Of a stretch of DNA of 14,913 nt, positions 7,172-14,827 are shown one piece after another. The notes below the pieces were generated by a model. It ran no database searches, was not told the origin of the DNA, and saw nothing but the letters and a program-made list of their open reading frames with translations. How positions within the stretch are numbered: the stretch's first letter is position 1; every line of letters starts with the position of its first letter. The translations under genes and the position numbers were made by a program. Source of the stretch: Bdellovibrionales bacterium (GTDB lineage Bacteria; Bdellovibrionota; Bdellovibrionia; Bdellovibrionales; UBA840); contig JAGRAL010000044.1 of NCBI GenBank assembly GCA_020434605.1, positions 1-14,913 on the forward strand, in the 5' to 3' direction.

Positions 7172-7456
7172 ATGGCATCAGTCAAAATTCAATATGAAGG
7201 TAAGACTACAACAATTACTTGCAACGAGGGGGAGTCCATTCTTGAGGCAGGTTTAAGAGAAGGTGTGGATTTACCCTATTCCTGCATGTCTGGTATCTGC
7301 ACTGCATGCATTGCCAATAAAATAGAAGGTGATGTAAATATGGATGGAGCCGAGGCCATAGATGAAGACGATATCCGCAAGGGTAAAATCTTAACATGTT
7401 GCTCATTTCCTACAAGCGATCAAGTTTTTGTCAACTACGACGAAGATGAAAATTGA
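7172..7456 (+). CDS. Plant-type 2Fe-2S ferredoxin
   Basis: A 94-residue electron carrier with the beta-grasp fold. The cluster ligands are Cys38, Cys43 and Cys46 in YSCMSGICTAC (Cx4Cx2C) and Cys76 in KILTCCSFP, the classic plant/cyanobacterial spacing; Cys77 is an extra neighbouring cysteine. It is acidic at the end (NYDEDEN) and lacks the longer C-terminus of adrenodoxin-type proteins, so I would not assign it to Isc assembly. The start has a clear aggaga at 7161-7166. The Nudix gene begins inside its last codons, so the two are probably translated from one message. The partner reductase or oxygenase is not visible in this window. Confidence 0.92.
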   Translation: MASVKIQYEGKTTTITCNEGESILEAGLREGVDLPYSCMSGICTACIANKIEGDVNMDGAEAIDEDDIRKGKILTCCSFPTSDQVFVNYDEDEN

Positions 7457-8027
7457 TACCCAAATACTAAAGCACCATATTCATAAAAAATATATGTCTA
7501 CTGATATAGCGCAACCAACGTACGCTGTAGCCATCATATTGTCTGATAACCAAGAATTACTATTTATTGAAAGAGCTGTAAGAGAAGGGGACAACTGGTC
7601 AGGTCAAATGGCATTTCCGGGCGGGAAAAAAGAAGATAGTGATTCAGGTTTAGAGTTTACCGCGATGAGAGAAACAAATGAAGAGGTTGGGATTCATTTG
7701 CAAGCTAAGGACTGCTTAGGAGGGCTTTTAGATATTCAGCTTCGTAAGCGTGGTCTTTTAGTTCCAGGTACTCTTTGCTCATTTGTATTCACCAGCAAAG
7801 AAACAAAATTTATTTTAGACTCTAACGAAGTAGAAAATGCGTATTGGATACCGGTAGCTTATCTAAGCAATCCCAAGAACATTGGTGAGTACATCTTTCA
7901 AAGAGAGAATGTAAAAATGAATCTTCCATGCATCGAATTTGAAGGTAAAAAAATATGGGGTCTTACGTTTCAATTATTACAACACTTTTTAGGAGCATAT
8001 GCGGCTGCTGCAGGCCAGCTAAAGTGA
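7446..8027 (+). CDS. Nudix hydrolase, CoA pyrophosphatase (NudL/UPF0035)-like
   Basis: A 193-residue cytosolic Nudix hydrolase cleaving a nucleoside diphosphate linked to another group. The segment WSGQMAFPGGKKEDSD (51-66) followed by AMRETNEEVGI (73-83) matches the NudL/UPF0035 signature around the Nudix helix, with Arg75, Glu76, Glu79 and Glu80 as the metal-binding core. The spacing from GG to RE is that of the CoA-pyrophosphatase group. CoA or a derivative is therefore the favoured substrate, but the assignment by family is moderate and another nucleotide is possible. I chose the ATG at 7446, overlapping the ferredoxin by 11 bases; a TTG at 7428 in the same frame is possible but less likely. 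A stem-loop starts at its stop codon. Confidence 0.85.
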   Translation: MKIDTQILKHHIHKKYMSTDIAQPTYAVAIILSDNQELLFIERAVREGDNWSGQMAFPGGKKEDSDSGLEFTAMRETNEEVGIHLQAKDCLGGLLDIQLRKRGLLVPGTLCSFVFTSKETKFILDSNEVENAYWIPVAYLSNPKNIGEYIFQRENVKMNLPCIEFEGKKIWGLTFQLLQHFLGAYAAAAGQLK

Positions 8028-8062
8028 ATGTGATTGTACATCCTAAAATACAGTGTCACATT
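8027..8062. repeat. Interrupted inverted repeat after the Nudix gene
   Basis: AATGTGA (8027-8033) pairs with TCACATT (8056-8062), and an inner TGTA (8035-8038) pairs with TACA (8049-8052), giving a bulged stem with a 10-base loop starting at the Nudix stop codon. It is followed by an A-run (8063-8069) on the plus strand, not a T-run, so it is not a standard terminator for the upstream genes. It may be an mRNA-end structure or an operator for the exoD-like gene 30 bp downstream. Confidence 0.4.
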
Positions 8063-8091
8063 AAAAAAATAACTAAGAATTGGTAGGCAAT

Positions 8092-8715
8092 ATGAGCACA
8101 GAACAATTTTCTTTGAAAGAAGCGATCTTAGTCGTTAAAAAAAAATCAGATCCAAATGGTTTGTATGTGGTTGATATCATCACTACGTTTGGAGCCAGAA
8201 GCCATGCGTTTTTAGTTTTGTTCTTTTGTTTACCATTTATTCAACCATTGCCAATGATGGGATTATCAACTGTGTTTGGCGGAATCATTATTTTGCTATC
8301 CACATTTATGGCGCTAGAGAAAAGCCCATGGCTTCCTAAAAAATTTATGTCAAAGCACATAAAGCATAACTTGGTGGTTAGCAGTTGTGATGCCTTAATA
8401 AAATTGTTAAGCAAAACCGAAAAGCTAATTAAGCCAAGATTTAATTTTTGGTTAAAGCTTCCACCTGTCAGAATATTTAATGCATTTTCAATTGCATTTT
8501 TTGCCTTCTTACTTGCTCTGCCGCTACCAATACCATTTTCTAACTCGGTACCAGCTTATTTTATGGTTCTTAATGCCATTGGTCTTTTAGAAGATGATGG
8601 TGTTTTGATATTAGTAAGTTACGTAATAGCGATAGCGGGCTTACTATTTTTTGCTAGCCTTGGTATGGGGGCTACCGAGTTTATAGATTGGTTTAGATTA
8701 AAAATAGGAATTTAG
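8092..8715 (+). CDS. ExoD-family membrane protein
   Basis: A 207-residue inner-membrane protein of the ExoD family (exopolysaccharide synthesis, ExoD). The N-terminus is a short soluble helix, followed by the family's conserved FGARSHAFLVLFFCLPFIQPLPM and a glycine-rich helix, a polar central loop with KSPWLPKKF, then further hydrophobic helices including LLALPLPIPFSNSVPAYFMVLNAIGLLEDDGVLIL and a final helix near ASLGMGATEF. Rhizobial exoD mutants show altered exopolysaccharide and alkali sensitivity; the molecular role is unknown. I chose the ATG at 8092 (taggc just upstream) over a TTG at 8080. It stops 9 bp before the end of the convergent deaminase-like gene. No polysaccharide genes are near. 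Confidence 0.87.
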   Translation: MSTEQFSLKEAILVVKKKSDPNGLYVVDIITTFGARSHAFLVLFFCLPFIQPLPMMGLSTVFGGIIILLSTFMALEKSPWLPKKFMSKHIKHNLVVSSCDALIKLLSKTEKLIKPRFNFWLKLPPVRIFNAFSIAFFAFLLALPLPIPFSNSVPAYFMVLNAIGLLEDDGVLILVSYVIAIAGLLFFASLGMGATEFIDWFRLKIGI

Positions 8716-8724
8716 GGCATAACC

Positions 8725-10365
8725 TTATTTAAAAATCAGTTTGTTCATCGACCATAACAATTGCGAAATGTGTGGCCGATGAGAGTGTCCGGTTGTAACC
8801 ATTAATAGCTTTGTGATTTTTAGGTTGTCAGGATCTGTAAATAATAAGATCAACATCTCTTGGATAAAATTTGTATTTAAAGTGATATAATTATCGGTAC
8901 CAACACCGAGTTTAACACCCTTTTTTTCCCACCAATCAAATGGATGGTCCTTATAATCTTTAAAATATCTAGTTAGTTTTGTATTTGATGAAGGTAGTGC
9001 TGTAAGAGTCACACCTTTTTGAATCATACGATTTAAAACATCGTGCTGATAGTGTTCAACCTCTCTGGCGATATGAAACTTAGCTTTAGTAAACTTTACG
9101 CGCTCGGGTTCAGTAATAGGTCGACCACTTAAAAGTTTGTCTTTGATTTCTGGGTAAAAAGACCAATCCATATCTTGAATTTCATAATACTCTAAAGACT
9201 TTTCTGGTACGGGTTTACCGTCTTGATTCCATTTTAAAACTCGTTGATACAAGCTATGGAAGTAGTAGTTAGGATTGATCCCTAGGCTTAATCCGTGTTC
9301 AAGAGTATCAATATGCCAGATGTTCATGGCATTATCTACAGCCTGAACCCCTTTTCTCAAGGTGTACCAAACCTCACCATGGTGAGATCTAATGCGAAAG
9401 CCTTTGTATTGTAATTTTCTAAAGCCGTACTTCATTTCATTGAAGTGACTTTTTCTATATAGGTCCATTTCATTACCTACAGTGTCGACTTCACACAATA
9501 CGTTCTCAAGAAATGGATATTTTTTGAGGATTTCTAAAACACTATTTACCTGTGATAAAAAATGATCTTGTTTTGAAGGGAAATTGTCTTTATCAAAAAA
9601 TCCAGGCTCTTTTCTAAAGCTAGGAGATAAAATAAATTTAAAATCAGGATACTCTTTTTGATAATCTGTAAAGCCATCGTATAAACCTAAAACAACATCT
9701 TCTTCGGTTAAGTCATCAAGGCCCGGGATTTGCTCCGAAGCCATTGAAGTGGCTCGAGATAAAGTAAACTTTAAGCGTATAAATCCAACGTTATAATTTT
9801 CTTTTAAATCTTTTGCCATCGAGTAAGCGGCTTCTCTATGGTGTTCGCGAGTCGTTAGCACTAGCTTTGCTAAAAGTAATATTTTTAAGTAAGTATCAAA
9901 TAATTCACCTTCTTTTAGACGAATTAAATTATCGACATCTTGCACAGATTTAATAGGAAGAGCATCTTTACCGTAGTTATCAACAATAATCTTTTCGTAA
10001 GTATCTTTGTCTTTTCCATCAAGTAGCTTTTTGATTTTAGGAAATAAAAACTCGGCGGTTAGTGAGCCAGTTAAGTGAATATGTTCTTCTTTGTACGGCA
10101 GTGGGAAGTGATTGAACATTTGGTGTAAAGCCTTAGCTACCGGGTGCTGCAAAAGTGTATGTATTTGCACCTGATTTTCCTGAAAACTACCAAGTAATGT
10201 TTTAAAGCTTTGTACTTGTATTAACAAATGTGGCTTTTCATTAACTGCGGCATCATTTTCTGCTAGTTCCAAAGTATCAGATAAGGCGATACCGTTTGTT
10301 TCGCTGATTAAGCGTATAAGTAATGAGGTTAATTCATTGATGATGTTTTGATCTACGTTGTTCAT
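8725..10365 (-). CDS. Adenosine deaminase-like amidohydrolase, long form with altered TDD motif
   Basis: A 546-residue member of the adenosine/AMP deaminase branch of the amidohydrolase superfamily. Zinc-site and catalytic motifs in order are HIHLTGSL (His95, His97), SHHGE (His328, Glu331, matching HAGE), LEHG (His357), PSSN (458-461) and GTDN (Asp491). Compared with bacterial adenosine deaminase (about 340 residues) it has about 80 extra N-terminal residues and a long insert between His357 and Asp491 (134 residues, against about 57). The second Asp of the usual STDDP, which contacts the purine, is Asn492. The metal site looks intact, so hydrolysis is likely, but the substrate may not be adenosine. 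There is no signal peptide. The start has only a weak ribosome-binding site. It follows the FMN reductase gene by 39 bp and ends convergent with the exoD-like gene. Confidence 0.82.
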   Translation of the reverse strand: MNNVDQNIINELTSLLIRLISETNGIALSDTLELAENDAAVNEKPHLLIQVQSFKTLLGSFQENQVQIHTLLQHPVAKALHQMFNHFPLPYKEEHIHLTGSLTAEFLFPKIKKLLDGKDKDTYEKIIVDNYGKDALPIKSVQDVDNLIRLKEGELFDTYLKILLLAKLVLTTREHHREAAYSMAKDLKENYNVGFIRLKFTLSRATSMASEQIPGLDDLTEEDVVLGLYDGFTDYQKEYPDFKFILSPSFRKEPGFFDKDNFPSKQDHFLSQVNSVLEILKKYPFLENVLCEVDTVGNEMDLYRKSHFNEMKYGFRKLQYKGFRIRSHHGEVWYTLRKGVQAVDNAMNIWHIDTLEHGLSLGINPNYYFHSLYQRVLKWNQDGKPVPEKSLEYYEIQDMDWSFYPEIKDKLLSGRPITEPERVKFTKAKFHIAREVEHYQHDVLNRMIQKGVTLTALPSSNTKLTRYFKDYKDHPFDWWEKKGVKLGVGTDNYITLNTNFIQEMLILLFTDPDNLKITKLLMVTTGHSHRPHISQLLWSMNKLIFK

Positions 10366-10404
10366 TCTGTTTTTATTTTACCAAATATAATTAGATACTT
10401 AAAA

Positions 10405-10971
10405 TTATTTTGCACTAGTATTTGCATGTAGGCCGTTTGTCTTAAGAGCGTGTACAAAGGTACTGAAACCTTTTGCCTGTTCTTCTAGTAATTTCATGAT
10501 TTCAGCCTTAGTAATTTTATCATTCTCGAGCATAGTCCAGACATTGGGTAAAAAGATACGGTCTGGATATATAAAAGCGTTTCTATAGCCAAAGACTTGT
10601 TGGCAGTGTTCTACAGGTCTAAGGCCAGCAAACATACCGCCAAGACCCACAAAGCACACAGGTCTATGCACAAAAGATCCAGGATATTCAAAGTGATCTA
10701 TAAACAACTTTAGTACACCGGGCATAGATCCATTGTATTCAGGAACAATAAAGATCAGCCCATCTGAAGAGATAATTTTCTTATTAACATTTTCAATCCA
10801 TGTTGGTTTATTTTTACTGTACTGAGTTCCATCTAATTCTTTTAAAGGTAAATCTTGTAAACTGATAATCTCAGTCTCTTCATTCATTGCAGTGTAGATG
10901 GACTTTATGATGTTAGCTATTCTTAGAGAGTTAGAGTCTGGGCGATTTGTACCAGCGATTATGTATTTCAT
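10405..10971 (-). CDS. NAD(P)H-dependent FMN reductase (flavodoxin fold)
   Basis: A 188-residue cytosolic flavoprotein of the NADPH-dependent FMN reductase family (SsuE/ChrR/ArsH-like fold). The FMN phosphate loop is AGTNRPDSNS (6-15) and the second signature is PEYNGSMPGVLKLFIDH (77-93), which holds the isoalloxazine ring. The likely reaction is two-electron reduction of flavin, quinone or an oxidised metal using NAD(P)H; the true substrate cannot be read. The start ATG has aaagga about 9 bases upstream, inside the end of sufE, with a 2-base gap between the two genes, so it is probably co-transcribed with sufE and may supply reducing power linked to Fe-S work, but this is inference. Confidence 0.88.
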   Translation of the reverse strand: MKYIIAGTNRPDSNSLRIANIIKSIYTAMNEETEIISLQDLPLKELDGTQYSKNKPTWIENVNKKIISSDGLIFIVPEYNGSMPGVLKLFIDHFEYPGSFVHRPVCFVGLGGMFAGLRPVEHCQQVFGYRNAFIYPDRIFLPNVWTMLENDKITKAEIMKLLEEQAKGFSTFVHALKTNGLHANTSAK

Positions 10972-10973
10972 AC

Positions 10974-11405
10974 TTAGTTTTCCTTTGACTGCATAGTGTG
11001 CAGGGCAAGTGCATATAACTTCATTTGCTTAATCATGGCAGCAACGCCATTGGATCTACTTTGGCTCAAGTGGACATTAAGTCCAATTTTAGTAATAAAA
11101 TCAGGTGTTGTTTGCATGACTTCCTCAGGGCTGCGCTCTGAAAAAATTTTTAGTAAAATGGCAAGTAAGCCTTTAACAATCATGGCGTCACTATCACCTA
11201 TAAACACAATTTTTCCGGATTGCATTTTAGCATGTAGCCAAACTTGTGACTGGCAGCCATTCACTTTATATTTATCGGTGTAGTATTCTTCTGGAAGAGA
11301 AGGGAGCTCTTTACCAAGTGCAATAATTTTTTTATACCGATCTTCCCAGTTCTGTAAGTCCTGGAATTGAGATACAATTTGTTCTTGTGCTTGTTCAATA
11401 GTCAT
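10974..11405 (-). CDS. sufE: SufE, sulfur acceptor for Fe-S cluster assembly
   Basis: A 143-residue cytosolic protein that takes persulfide sulfur from the cysteine desulfurase SufS and passes it to the SufBCD scaffold. The active cysteine is Cys51 (numbering from the ATG) in VNGCQSQVWL, the same position as in E. coli SufE. The end motif GLNVHLSQSRSNGVAAMI matches the family's conserved tail. I chose the ATG at 11405; a GTG two codons upstream at 11411 is possible, and aggtg just before the ATG acts as the weak ribosome-binding site. It is divergent from the RsmJ-like gene over only about 50 bases. No sufS or sufBCD lies in this window, so it acts with partners elsewhere. CsdE is the alternative name within the same family. 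Confidence 0.92.
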   Translation of the reverse strand: MTIEQAQEQIVSQFQDLQNWEDRYKKIIALGKELPSLPEEYYTDKYKVNGCQSQVWLHAKMQSGKIVFIGDSDAMIVKGLLAILLKIFSERSPEEVMQTTPDFITKIGLNVHLSQSRSNGVAAMIKQMKLYALALHTMQSKEN

Positions 11406-11458
11406 AGACACCTAATTAGTAAAAGCTATACAATATATTTAACGAAAGGAAAAGCGAA

Positions 11459-12172
11459 TTGCTTAAGCCGTCTATATTAGTCATAGAAGATGAATATATG
11501 CCTCTTGGTGAGAGCCTGGCCTCTAGGTTACAAGTAGGCTTAGTGCGTGAGGCTGCTACTGGAAATACTTACATCTTGGCATCTCGAGACGGTTTATCTT
11601 TTGTATCTCATCTAACAAAACCGCACCTGAAGATGCATCTTAACTATCTATCAGGGAGAATAGGCTACAGACTGATGCAATCCAATAAGGAGCCAATTGT
11701 GAAAGCATTTCAGGATGTGCCTTCTGAAGAGTATATATTTGATGCTACCTTAGGGTTTGCAGAAGATAGTGTTCGCTTAGCTAGGATAGGGCACAATATT
11801 ATCGCTGCTGAAAAAAATCCATTTGTTTTTGTACTGGTCGAAGATGCTTTGAAGCGGGCAGATATTAAAAATATAGATGTGCGAGCGGGAGAGGCTCAAA
11901 AGGTACTTTCTGATTTAGATAAAAAGCCTTTTGCTGTGTATTTAGATCCTATGTTTGGGATAGAAAAAAGTGCGAAGACAAAAAAAGAGATGCAGGTTTT
12001 GCAATTACTAACAGATTCTAATGAGTCGACGAGTGACTTGTTTGATGCGGCAATGAGTGCAGCCACTCATAAGGTTGTGGTAAAAAGAGATGTGAAAGCA
12101 AAGCCCATTTCAGATTTAAAACACCAAAGTATTGTAACTAAAACCATCAGGTTTGATATATATAGGAAGTAA
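11459..12172 (+). CDS. RsmJ-like 16S rRNA (guanine-N2) methyltransferase
   Basis: A 237-residue class I SAM-dependent methyltransferase close to RsmJ (E. coli, 250 residues), which makes m2G1516 in 16S rRNA. Family motifs are DATLGFAEDS (95-104) for SAM binding, AEKNPF (117-122) for the ribose contact, YLDPMFG (161-167), KSAKTKKEM (170-178), VVVKR (206-210) and RFDIY (231-235) near the end. The N-terminal part (about 1-70) is weaker and differs from E. coli RsmJ. The start is a TTG with aaagga (11445-11450) 8 bases upstream; the next in-frame ATG would remove 13 residues. It ends 1 base before the next gene, which points to co-transcription. Methyltransferase certain; rRNA target inferred from family. 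Confidence 0.87.
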   Translation: MLKPSILVIEDEYMPLGESLASRLQVGLVREAATGNTYILASRDGLSFVSHLTKPHLKMHLNYLSGRIGYRLMQSNKEPIVKAFQDVPSEEYIFDATLGFAEDSVRLARIGHNIIAAEKNPFVFVLVEDALKRADIKNIDVRAGEAQKVLSDLDKKPFAVYLDPMFGIEKSAKTKKEMQVLQLLTDSNESTSDLFDAAMSAATHKVVVKRDVKAKPISDLKHQSIVTKTIRFDIYRK

Positions 12173-12173
12173 T

Positions 12174-13679
12174 ATGGAAGATGTTTGGGTACATGTTTTT
12201 AAGTATAGCGTTTATTTGCTTGGCGGATATTTCTTTTATCATATCTTACAAAAGCAATTTCAGACGGTGGTATTTTCAACTGCCAATAAATATATAAATT
12301 ATATTGGTCAAGGATCCATTAAGAACACGATGTTAGGGGCATGGACATCCATTACTCATGTCAGTTTTGATTCATTTTTTTCACATTTATTAATTATGAC
12401 AAATACTGGCTACTTAAAAGTAAAAGACTTTATAGCTTTGTGGACGGGTGGCTTGTTTGTGGCTCTTGCGCTTAATTTATTTATGACTCAAATTAATCAC
12501 TTAACGGATGTAATGCCATTTTATTATTTTTTACCTCTTGCTGTGCTTTTTCCTATTCCAAAATTACGACCGTGGATCAAAACGTTCTTTTTAACTCTTC
12601 TGTTCTTTTTAGTTCTTAGGTTTTTTTCTGCTAACTTATTCCCTTTAGAAGATCAAATGTACTGGCTGTTACTATTTCCACTTTTGTTTCCTTCTTTTAT
12701 ATTTTGGCCATTCGTGTTTGCATTATTAAAACTGCCTGCAGCCTTTTTGCTTTTGGCATTAGGCACATCCATTTTTTCTATTTTATTATATAGAACTTTT
12801 TCGGCTAAATCAGCTAGCTCACAACAACAAAGAATTGTGTGTTCAGCTTTTATTATCTGGACTCTATTGCTTCCTACACTTTATTTTTTACTGCAGTATG
12901 AGTTATGGGTAGCTTATGCCTATGCATTTTTTATTGTCTTAGTATCTATTGCTCTTTATCCGGTATATCAAAAAATTTCAGAAAAAATCATTGCTGAAAA
13001 AAATCATAAAGAGGCCAAGGCTTTGATTTGGATAGATCCCATCGGTATGTATCACGTATCTTATTTTGCAGAGCTCTTATTTTTAGAAACTAAAAAAAAG
13101 GCGGCATTAGTTTTAACAATGCTTGAGCAAGTGAGATCAGCCTTTTCACTAAACGCTCATGACATATCAGTAGAAAAAAAGCTGCAAAAGTATGAAAAGA
13201 TAACTGATAATATGCAATCTGAAATCATTCATTTTTCTGAACGATTGATGTGTTATCAAATGTCGTCATACGCCTCAGAAAAGTTACGGGCGATATTAAG
13301 AATATCTGGCGAGCTAGAGAGCATGGCTGATAGTTGTATCACGCTATTTAAAATGCTGGCACATGTAGATACACTGCTGGAGAACAAAGAATATCACCAA
13401 AAAATGAAGGATTATTTAGAAAAAACTGTACTTTATTATGAATTGGTTTTTGATGAGTTACAAAACAAAGGTTTTTTTGAAAGAGATACCAAGCCCGCTA
13501 AAACTTCTATGCAATTAGGGATTGAACTTAGTGAGATCAGAAAACATTTGCATAGCATAGTTTCGCAGGGCGAGCTAAGTACTCCAGTCGCAGTTTATGC
13601 AGTAGAGTGGAGTACCCACATTAAAAAATTAAAGGGACATATTTCTAATATTTATCAAGCACACCAAGGGATTCGTTAG
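12174..13679 (+). CDS. Divergent Na/Pi cotransporter-like membrane protein with PhoU-like C-terminal domain
   Basis: A 501-residue protein in two parts. Residues about 10-265 form several hydrophobic helices; 265-501 is soluble and helical. The first membrane part follows the layout of the NptA/YjbB Na+/phosphate family: LGGYFFYHILQKQF (16-29), then GAWTSITHVSFDSFF...NTGYL..DFIALWTGGLFVALALN (55-101), where true transporters have TALLQSSSATT and LGANIGTT. Here QSSS reads HVSFDS and the GANIGTT segment is also changed; a second QSSS is not seen. The tail has AILRISGELESMADSCITLF (373-392), which matches the PhoU helix pattern with conserved acidic residues. The start has aggaag at 12163-12168. 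It sits 1 base after the RsmJ-like gene and abuts panD tail-to-tail. Probably not an ordinary phosphate importer; it may sense or scaffold instead. Family link is by pattern, moderate. Confidence 0.6.
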   Translation: MEDVWVHVFKYSVYLLGGYFFYHILQKQFQTVVFSTANKYINYIGQGSIKNTMLGAWTSITHVSFDSFFSHLLIMTNTGYLKVKDFIALWTGGLFVALALNLFMTQINHLTDVMPFYYFLPLAVLFPIPKLRPWIKTFFLTLLFFLVLRFFSANLFPLEDQMYWLLLFPLLFPSFIFWPFVFALLKLPAAFLLLALGTSIFSILLYRTFSAKSASSQQQRIVCSAFIIWTLLLPTLYFLLQYELWVAYAYAFFIVLVSIALYPVYQKISEKIIAEKNHKEAKALIWIDPIGMYHVSYFAELLFLETKKKAALVLTMLEQVRSAFSLNAHDISVEKKLQKYEKITDNMQSEIIHFSERLMCYQMSSYASEKLRAILRISGELESMADSCITLFKMLAHVDTLLENKEYHQKMKDYLEKTVLYYELVFDELQNKGFFERDTKPAKTSMQLGIELSEIRKHLHSIVSQGELSTPVAVYAVEWSTHIKKLKGHISNIYQAHQGIR

Positions 13680-14048
13680 TTAGCCTAATACGGGGTCGTC
13701 TTTACAAAGATTTACTTCGTTTCCAGGTCCTAATAAGACAAGTCTAGCTTGGTGGTCATTAACTTGCTTTTCATCTAAGTAAGTATATGAGCAAATAATC
13801 ACCAGATCACCTTTTTGTGCCAACCTTGCAGCGGCACCATTAAGGCAAACTTCATTTTCTTTGCCATGAATTACGTAAGTAGCAAAACGTTCACCGTTGT
13901 TGCAGTTGTAAATTTCAACTCTCTCGAACTTACTTAACTTAGCAGCTTCGCAAAGTTTTGGGTCTATAGAAATAGAACCCTCATAGTTTAAATCAGCATC
14001 AGTAACAGTAGCCCTATGTAATTTTGATTTTAAAAACATTAAACTCAT
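13680..14048 (-). CDS. panD: Aspartate 1-decarboxylase (pyruvoyl enzyme precursor)
   Basis: Makes beta-alanine from L-aspartate for pantothenate and CoA synthesis, in the cytosol. The 122-residue proenzyme self-cleaves between Gly24 and Ser25 (NYEGSIS), turning Ser25 into the pyruvoyl group; positions match E. coli PanD exactly. Other active-site residues are in place: Lys9, His11, Tyr22, Arg54, Thr57 and Tyr58. Asn70-Gly71 (LNGAAA) corresponds to Asn72-Gly73 of E. coli with a loop two residues shorter. The ribosome-binding site agaggaa precedes the ATG and includes the end of coaX, which stops 8 bases upstream, so the pair is an operon. Its stop codon touches the stop codon of the convergent gene with no spacer. 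Whether a PanZ-like maturation factor is needed cannot be seen. Confidence 0.96.
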   Translation of the reverse strand: MSLMFLKSKLHRATVTDADLNYEGSISIDPKLCEAAKLSKFERVEIYNCNNGERFATYVIHGKENEVCLNGAAARLAQKGDLVIICSYTYLDEKQVNDHQARLVLLGPGNEVNLCKDDPVLG

Positions 14049-14056
14049 AATTTCCT

Positions 14057-14827
14057 CTATATATTTGTTTTAAGTGCGTAAAAAAGTCCTTGTAATACTA
14101 AATCTGGATGAATCTTATGAAATAGGTTGTCGTCTTCAAACAGTCTTGAAAATCCACCTGTTCCAATTAAAGTTACATCTTCATTTTTAAAATGCTCTTT
14201 TTTAATTTGTTCAAACATTCCACGTATACCGTACAAGTGGCTGTGGTAAAGACCAGACTGTATACTTTCTACTGTAGATCTACCAACTATGTTTTTGGTT
14301 TTTACAATTTCTACAGATGGGAGTTTGGCAGTCTTCATTTCAAGAGATTCCATACAGATTCTAATACCTGGAATAATAACTCCGCCAAGGTACTCTTTGT
14401 TTTTAGTAATTACGCATAATGTAGTAGCGGTGCCGAAGTCGGCTACGATTAGGTTGCTATTTGGATACATTTGCGTGGCTGCAATAGCATTTGCAATTCT
14501 ATCAGCACCTACCTCCACGGGGTTTCTGTAATTGATCTTAAGCCCTGTTTTAACCCCAGCCTGAAGTAGAAATGGATTGATCTTAAAATATTTTTTACAA
14601 GCATTTGTAAGTGAGTACACCACTTGTGGTACCACTGAGCAGATAGCTATGTTTTTAATATCAGTAGGTTCAATGCCATTTTCTTTAATTACTGTTTTTA
14701 AAAACAGACCTATTTCATCAGAGGAAGTAGCATAATTGGTGTTGTGTCTAAACCTTAGCTTGATCTCATCATCAATATAAACACCACCATATATTTGGCT
14801 GTTACCTACGTCTAAGCAGAGTATCAT
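14057..14827 (-). CDS. coaX: Type III pantothenate kinase CoaX
   Basis: Phosphorylates pantothenate with ATP, the first step of CoA synthesis, in the cytosol. At 256 residues it has normal CoaX length. The ASKHA-fold motifs are the phosphate-binding LDVGNSQ (5-11), [11 protein letters not shown] (107-117) with catalytic Asp109, DFGTATT (130-136), GGVIIPG (148-154) and [10 protein letters not shown] (221-230). Type III kinases typically need a monovalent cation and are not inhibited by CoA. The start codon overlaps the stop of the upstream gene as ATGA and has aaagga 7 bases before it, so coupling is likely. The next gene, panD, supplies beta-alanine to the same pathway. Confidence 0.96.
   Translation of the reverse strand: MILCLDVGNSQIYGGVYIDDEIKLRFRHNTNYATSSDEIGLFLKTVIKENGIEPTDIKNIAICSVVPQVVYSLTNACKKYFKINPFLLQAGVKTGLKINYRNPVEVGADRIANAIAATQMYPNSNLIVADFGTATTLCVITKNKEYLGGVIIPGIRICMESLEMKTAKLPSVEIVKTKNIVGRSTVESIQSGLYHSHLYGIRGMFEQIKKEHFKNEDVTLIGTGGFSRLFEDDNLFHKIHPDLVLQGLFYALKTNI

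Noticed and set aside
8027..8062. CRP binding site
   Set aside because: The TGTGA and TCACA half-sites are 22 bases apart instead of 6, so CRP could not bind them in the normal way.
8700..8740. Intrinsic terminator between the exoD-like and deaminase-like genes
   Set aside because: AAATAGG and CCTTATTT can pair only with a bulge and few G-C pairs; too weak to call in AT-rich sequence.
12174..13679. Calling this protein a working phosphate transporter
   Set aside because: The QSSS motifs needed for sodium and phosphate binding in the family are not present; only the overall layout and the PhoU-like tail support kinship.
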